From positions 71,174 to 135,173 of the forward strand of contig DASWVB010000038.1 of NCBI GenBank assembly GCA_036401375.1: a stretch of 64,000 nt of DNA, read 5' to 3'. Below, one piece after another: positions 60,279-64,000 of this stretch; the stretch's first letter is position 1, and the number at the start of each line of letters is the position of its first letter. This DNA is from DASWUZ01 sp036401375 (GTDB lineage Bacteria > Acidobacteriota > Terriglobia > Terriglobales > Acidobacteriaceae). The notes below the pieces were generated by a model. The model did no database searches, had not been told where the DNA came from, and saw only the letters and a list, made by a program, of their open reading frames with translations. The translations under genes were made by a program, and so were the position numbers.

Positions 60279-60620
60279 CTACGACTGAGGCTCCGGCGCC
60301 GCGCCAAATCCCTTGCTCCCGCAGCCCCGCATACTGCCCCGGAACTTCTCACGCTCCTCCGGGGTCATCTTCTCCCAGCGCTCCCACATCCGCCTCTTCC
60401 ATTTGCCGCGATGCCCGCCTCCGCCGCCGTGATGGAAGCCGCCAAACAGCAGACGGCTTAACAGGAAGAGACCTACGGCCTGCCAAAACGTGATCAAGTG
60501 CCAGCCAAACAGTCCGGGCGTGAGCCAGTTCCACAGGTGTTCGATCACCAGCCCGAACAGCGGCCACGCCACCAGCACGAACAGAGCAAACTTTATTCCT
60601 CCGCCGATTCCTCTACGCAT
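60279..60620 (-). CDS. Small membrane protein with His/Gly-rich loop, downstream of an ECF sigma factor
   Basis: 113 residues from ATG 60620 (GAGG upstream). Two hydrophobic segments (FALFVLVAWPLFGLVIEHLW; ITFWQAVGLFLLSRLLFGGF) are followed by HHGGGGGHRGKWKRRM and an EKMTPEEREKFRGSM helix resembling the MTPEEREK element of CpxP/Spy- and CnrX-like periplasmic sensors. With the sigma gene 60 nt upstream, it may be a membrane regulator or target of that sigma factor. A metal-binding role for the HHGGGGGH loop is conjecture. Confidence 0.7.
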   Translation of the reverse strand: MRRGIGGGIKFALFVLVAWPLFGLVIEHLWNWLTPGLFGWHLITFWQAVGLFLLSRLLFGGFHHGGGGGHRGKWKRRMWERWEKMTPEEREKFRGSMRGCGSKGFGAAPEPQS

Positions 60621-60679
60621 TGTGTATCCTCTCGATCTTCCAGGTCTGTAACGTCTTCCGTTAGGTTTGTGAATTTTTC

Positions 60680-61276
60680 TCAACTCTTCGGCAGTTCGCT
60701 GTAGATCGTCCTCAGACGGCGCCGAAGATGAAGCACGGCATAACGCTTCCGCGAGAGCAGCGTATTGACGCTCTCACCGGTCTCGGCAGCCATCTCCCTG
60801 AAGCTCATGCCCATCACTTCGTGGGCGAGAAACGCCTCACTCTGCGCGCGCGGCAGCTCTCCGAGCGCCTCTTCGACGGCATCGATCAGCACCGCTCTTG
60901 CGTAGGCGGCCTCCGGTCCCGCGTCGGGCGACGGCAAAACCTCTTCAAGCAGCAACTCATCTTCTTCGCCCGATCCATTCACCGGGTCGCTGAGCGAGTC
61001 GGAGGTCCTCCTGCGGAAGAGATCGGTGATGCGATTACGGGCCACGCGGTAGAGCCATCCGCTGACCTGCTCGATCGGCTTCATGAGGCGATAGGCCTCC
61101 GTCAGCTCGAAGAAGACGTCCTGCAGGATGTCCTCGGCATCTTCGCGGTCCGGAACGCGGCTGCGGATAAAGTTGCGCAGCTTCGGCCCGGCCGTCTCGA
61201 TTACGTCGGAGATGCGCCGGTCCTGGCCCGCGATCTGGTCCACCATCACCCCACGGATTGCGACTGCATCTTCCAT
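60680..61276 (-). CDS. RNA polymerase sigma factor, ECF type
   Basis: 198-residue ECF sigma factor. Region 2 has LRNFIRSRVPDREDAEDILQ, then DVFFELTEAYRLM and GWLYRVARNRITDLFRRR. Region 4 has LPRAQSEAFLAHEVMGMSFR and EMAAETGESVNTLLSRKRYA. No zinc-type anti-sigma gene is adjacent; the small membrane protein 60 nt downstream is the only candidate partner. ATG 61276 is used (TTG 61282 is just upstream). It is divergent from the Ser/Thr kinase gene with about 150 nt between. Confidence 0.92.
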   Translation of the reverse strand: MEDAVAIRGVMVDQIAGQDRRISDVIETAGPKLRNFIRSRVPDREDAEDILQDVFFELTEAYRLMKPIEQVSGWLYRVARNRITDLFRRRTSDSLSDPVNGSGEEDELLLEEVLPSPDAGPEAAYARAVLIDAVEEALGELPRAQSEAFLAHEVMGMSFREMAAETGESVNTLLSRKRYAVLHLRRRLRTIYSELPKS

Positions 61277-61407
61277 CTGCAAGGTAGACGGACGGCGGGC
61301 GCAAATATTGTAGGAAAGCTCGTCCCCGTAGAAAGTGGAGCCCCGCCAGTTCTACATGGAGGGGACTCGCGGCGCAGCGCCGGGGCATGGCAGCGGTGGA
61401 ATAAAGC

Positions 61408-61413
61408 TATAAT
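61408..61413 (+). promoter_or_regulatory. Consensus -10 box (TATAAT) before the Ser/Thr kinase gene
   Basis: A perfect TATAAT ends 11 nt before the kinase ATG. No matching -35 is visible at 16-18 bp, so an extended or activator-dependent promoter, or chance, must be considered. The implied leader is only a few bases. Confidence 0.4.
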
Positions 61414-61424
61414 TCAGCCCACCG

Positions 61425-63668
61425 ATGACACTAGCCTCCGGTACCCATCTCGGCCCTTATGAAGTCATTGCGCCGATTGGCTTCGGTGGCATGGGCGAGG
61501 TCTATCGCGCACGCGACACGCGGCTGCTGCGCAACGTCGCGGTCAAGATACTTCCTGCCCAGTTCCGGTCTGATGTCTCGCGGGAGGAGCGCTTCAAGAG
61601 AGAGGCCCTGGCAGTCTCCGCGCTGAATCATCCTAATATATGCCAGCTCTACGACATCGGCGACCAGGACGGAATCCACTTCCTGGTACTCGAGTACCTG
61701 GAAGGGGAGACGCTGGCGGACAGCATTCGCGCGGGGCCGCTTGCTCTCCCCGACTGCCTGAGGATAGGCGTTCAGATCGCCGGAGCTCTGGAAGCGGCCC
61801 ACAGCAGCGGCATCATCCATCGCGATCTCAAGCCCTCGAACCTGTTCATGACCAGGCGCGGTGAGGTGAAGGTCCTGGACTTCGGTCTGGTCAAGGCGAT
61901 CGGAACTGATGAGGGTGTACTGGATCTGACGGATCAACTCTCGGCTCCCGGGACGTGCATGGGCACGATCGCCTACATGTCTCCTGAGCAGGCCCGGGGG
62001 GAGCCGATCGACGCGCGCAGCGATCTTTTTTCCTTTGGAGTGGTGCTCTACCAGATGACCACCGGGCAGCGGCCGTTTTCCGGCTCGACTCCGGCGGTGC
62101 TGTTCGACGCAGTCCTGCATCGGCAGGCAAAATCGCCCAGCACGCTCAGTTCAACGATTCCCATCGCGCTTGAGAGGCTGATCCAGCGGCTGATGGCCAA
62201 GGACCCGGCGGCGCGCCACCGCACCGCCCGCGAGGTGGGTGAAGAGCTGAGGGGTATTCAGCTCTACGGCTCGCAATCGATGCCCGCGATGCAGGAGATT
62301 CCGTCCATCGCGGTGCTGCCGTTCGAGGACCTCAGTCCGGACCGCAGCCAGCAGCCCTTCTGCGAGGGCATGGCGGCCGAGATCATCAACGCCCTGGGCA
62401 CGGTGGAAGGGCTGCGGGTGATCTCGAGGACCTCGGCCGTCCGCTGCCGCGAGAAGGGGATGGACCTCGGCGAGATCGGGCAGCACCTCGGGGTGAGGTG
62501 CGTGCTCGAGGGCACGGTGAGGAAGTCTGGTGCGCGCCTGAGAGTGAACGCGCAACTGGTCTCGACGACCGATGGCTCGCAGACCTGGTCGGAGCGCTAC
62601 GACCGCAGCGAGGGAGACGTCTTCGACATTCAGGACGAAATCGCCACGGCCATCGTGAAGAATCTGAAGGGCAGGCTGGTGGTCTCGGCGCCAGGGGTCA
62701 AGCGCGCCACCGTAAACCTCGAGGCTTACGAGATGTATCTGAAGGGCCGCTACTATTGGGAGCGGCGCAACCGCGCGTCTCTGCAGAGTGCGATCAAACA
62801 CTTCCAGCAGGCGATCGCGGCCGATCCGGAGTACGCTCTGCCGCATGCAGGGCTGTCGGACTGCTTCACCATGTTAGCGGTCTACTCGATCAAGTCCTAC
62901 GAGGAGAGCTACCCTTACGCGTCGATGCTCGCCAGGCGGGCATTGGCCCTCGATCCTGAGGCGGCCGAGGCGCACCTCTCGATGGGCGGGGTCCGGCTGC
63001 TGATCGAGCGCGACTGGACCGGGGCGGAGGAGTCCTTGACCCGGGCTCTTGAGCTCGACCCCAAGCTGGCAGTGGCGCGCGCCTATCGGGCGTTTGTCTT
63101 CGCCACTCTAAGGCAGTGGGACAAGGCCGAGGCGGATGCCACGCGCACCCTGGCCGATGAGCCGGACTCGGGGTTGATCCATTATCTTGGCGCGGCCACG
63201 CGGTACTGGTGCGGCGACCTGGCTGCCGCTACGACCCTGATCGATCGCGCCCTGGTGCTTGAGCCGAAGGCGGTGTTCATTCACTGGCTCCGCAGCTGGA
63301 TCTTTACCTTCAACGGCCGCGCCGACGAGGCCATCACCGAAAGCCTGAAGGCAGCCGTGGCCGCCGATCACCACCAGATGCTGGTCTCAGGGCTGGGAGT
63401 GGCTTACGCCGGGGCGGGCCTGGTCGCCGAGGCCGAGGAGCTGATCGCGGAGTTGAAGGCGCGTTCCGCGCATGAATGTATCGGTTCGCAGTGGATTGCC
63501 GAAATTTATCTCGCCCTTGGACGCCTGCCCGAGGCGCTGGATTACTTCGAGCGGGGCTACGAGGAGCGGAACTCGTTCCTGATGCAGTTCGCCGCCGGTC
63601 GGCAGTACCTGCCCTTGCGCAGCGAGCCCCGCTATCAGGCGCTGCTGCAGAAGATGAACCTGGTCTGA
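61425..63668 (+). CDS. Serine/threonine protein kinase with TolB-like domain and TPRs
   Basis: 747 residues. The kinase domain (residues 10-270) is complete: glycine loop GFGGMGEVYRA, VAVKILP (Lys41), HRDLKPSN (133-140), DFG (153-155), and the activation segment ending GTIAYMSPEQARG. No transmembrane helix follows. Residues about 295-415 match the TolB-like/FlgO-like domain (IAVLPFEDLSPDRSQQPFCE; GVRCVLEGTVRKSG), and from about 430 to the end there are six or more TPRs. This layout is frequent in Acidobacteria. It should act as a soluble or membrane-associated signalling kinase; targets unknown. Confidence 0.93.
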   Translation: MTLASGTHLGPYEVIAPIGFGGMGEVYRARDTRLLRNVAVKILPAQFRSDVSREERFKREALAVSALNHPNICQLYDIGDQDGIHFLVLEYLEGETLADSIRAGPLALPDCLRIGVQIAGALEAAHSSGIIHRDLKPSNLFMTRRGEVKVLDFGLVKAIGTDEGVLDLTDQLSAPGTCMGTIAYMSPEQARGEPIDARSDLFSFGVVLYQMTTGQRPFSGSTPAVLFDAVLHRQAKSPSTLSSTIPIALERLIQRLMAKDPAARHRTAREVGEELRGIQLYGSQSMPAMQEIPSIAVLPFEDLSPDRSQQPFCEGMAAEIINALGTVEGLRVISRTSAVRCREKGMDLGEIGQHLGVRCVLEGTVRKSGARLRVNAQLVSTTDGSQTWSERYDRSEGDVFDIQDEIATAIVKNLKGRLVVSAPGVKRATVNLEAYEMYLKGRYYWERRNRASLQSAIKHFQQAIAADPEYALPHAGLSDCFTMLAVYSIKSYEESYPYASMLARRALALDPEAAEAHLSMGGVRLLIERDWTGAEESLTRALELDPKLAVARAYRAFVFATLRQWDKAEADATRTLADEPDSGLIHYLGAATRYWCGDLAAATTLIDRALVLEPKAVFIHWLRSWIFTFNGRADEAITESLKAAVAADHHQMLVSGLGVAYAGAGLVAEAEELIAELKARSAHECIGSQWIAEIYLALGRLPEALDYFERGYEERNSFLMQFAAGRQYLPLRSEPRYQALLQKMNLV

Positions 63669-63755
63669 CGCCGTTCGCATTGCTCTGCATCTCTCCGCCT
63701 GTGTCTCTCGATTCTGCGCTCTTTACACTGCGGTTCTTGCCTGACAGACTAATCT

Positions 63756-64000
63756 GTGGACACATCGTCGATCGTCATCCTCGACTTCGGCTCGCAGTAT
63801 ACGCAGCTGATCGCGCGCCGCATTCGTGAGCAGAATGTCTTCTCCGTGGTGCTGCCCTGCACCGCCTCACTCGAACAGATCAAGGCGCAGGGGCCGGCCG
63901 GACTCATCCTCTCGGGCGGACCCTGCTCGGTCTACGACTCGGACGCGCCTGCAGCTGATCCCGCGCTGCTCTCGCTCGGCGTGCCGGTGCTCGGCATCTG
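63756..64000 (+). CDS. guaA: GMP synthase (glutamine-hydrolysing), 5' part only
   Basis: The first 81 codons of GuaA run off the right edge. The start GTG 63756 is directly after an in-frame stop. The class I amidotransferase opening is plain: [20 protein letters not shown], then the [19 protein letters not shown] segment and VPVLGI just before the expected active-site CYG, which is outside the window. Converts XMP to GMP. It follows the kinase gene by about 90 nt. Confidence 0.93.
   Translation, partial: MDTSSIVILDFGSQYTQLIARRIREQNVFSVVLPCTASLEQIKAQGPAGLILSGGPCSVYDSDAPAADPALLSLGVPVLGI

Noticed and set aside
1..64000. CRISPR arrays, rRNA genes, complete insertion sequences or prophage
   Set aside because: No regularly spaced repeats, rRNA sequence, transposase motifs or phage structural genes were found on reading both strands.

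Overview
The window is a GC-rich (roughly 60-65 % by eye), densely packed bacterial chromosome segment from a diderm. The best fit is Acidobacteriota, class Terriglobia (Granulicella/Edaphobacter/Terriglobus-like). This is inferred from gene content: a soluble-type Ser/Thr kinase fused to a TolB-like domain and TPRs, a reaction-centre-type dihaem cytochrome c, an NHL/choice-of-anchor secreted protein, DUF885, DUF4097 and LiaF-like envelope proteins, together with lpxC and a Kdo hydroxylase. No taxonomic marker such as rRNA is present.

Layout. 0-8 kb: cell wall, folate and lipid A functions (dacB partial, folP, lpxC, an M20 peptidase, a Kdo hydroxylase coupled to a small membrane protein). 8.1-14.1 kb: an accessory, scarred region with a plasmid-type hypothetical gene, a multiply frameshifted Y-family polymerase relic, a Zn-dependent phospholipase C-like gene with no good start, a glucosaminidase pseudogene, an Xre/MbcA-RES toxin-antitoxin pair followed by a RES relic, and an AT-richer trypsin-like protease. 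14-20.9 kb: typA, a MerR-TPR protein, a broken HI1420-type antitoxin, DUF885, a ribH with an extra N-terminal domain, and nusB. 21-37.8 kb: pantothenate (panB-panC), cytochrome c, DNA repair (aag, mutL), bcp, purU, a lipid kinase, pyk, and a large Gly/Arg-rich protein coupled to cmk. 37.8-42.4 kb (minus strand): a tightly overlapping ECF sigma / anti-sigma / zinc-finger membrane protein / LiaF-like / DUF4097 operon. 42.7-46.3 kb: a second YihY/BrkB protein, glgC and a hexapeptide acyltransferase. 46.3-50.6 kb (minus strand): a three-gene operon of fused E1 alpha-beta, an E2 acyltransferase with a C-terminal four-cysteine tail, and an ACP-like domain fused to a holo-ACP synthase. 51-64 kb: a secreted NHL protein, a relic of the E1 gene, tRNA-Val(CAC), an acyltransferase-3 protein, leuS with a long insertion in its editing domain, a ferredoxin, a second ECF sigma operon, a Ser/Thr kinase-TPR protein and the start of guaA.

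Most notable candidate system: the E1-E2-ACP/PPTase operon. All three genes overlap, there is no E3 gene beside them, and a carrier-protein-like domain is fused to its putative activating enzyme. This suggests (inference) that the 2-oxo acid dehydrogenase-type complex may load an acyl group onto a carrier protein rather than onto CoA. The related hydroxyacyl-loading PDH-like enzymes of naphthyridinomycin/quinocarcin biosynthesis are a known precedent in principle. Other points of interest are the ribH fusion, the leuS insertion, the relic-rich 8-14 kb region, and several genes whose -10-like box lies only 6-11 nt before the start codon.
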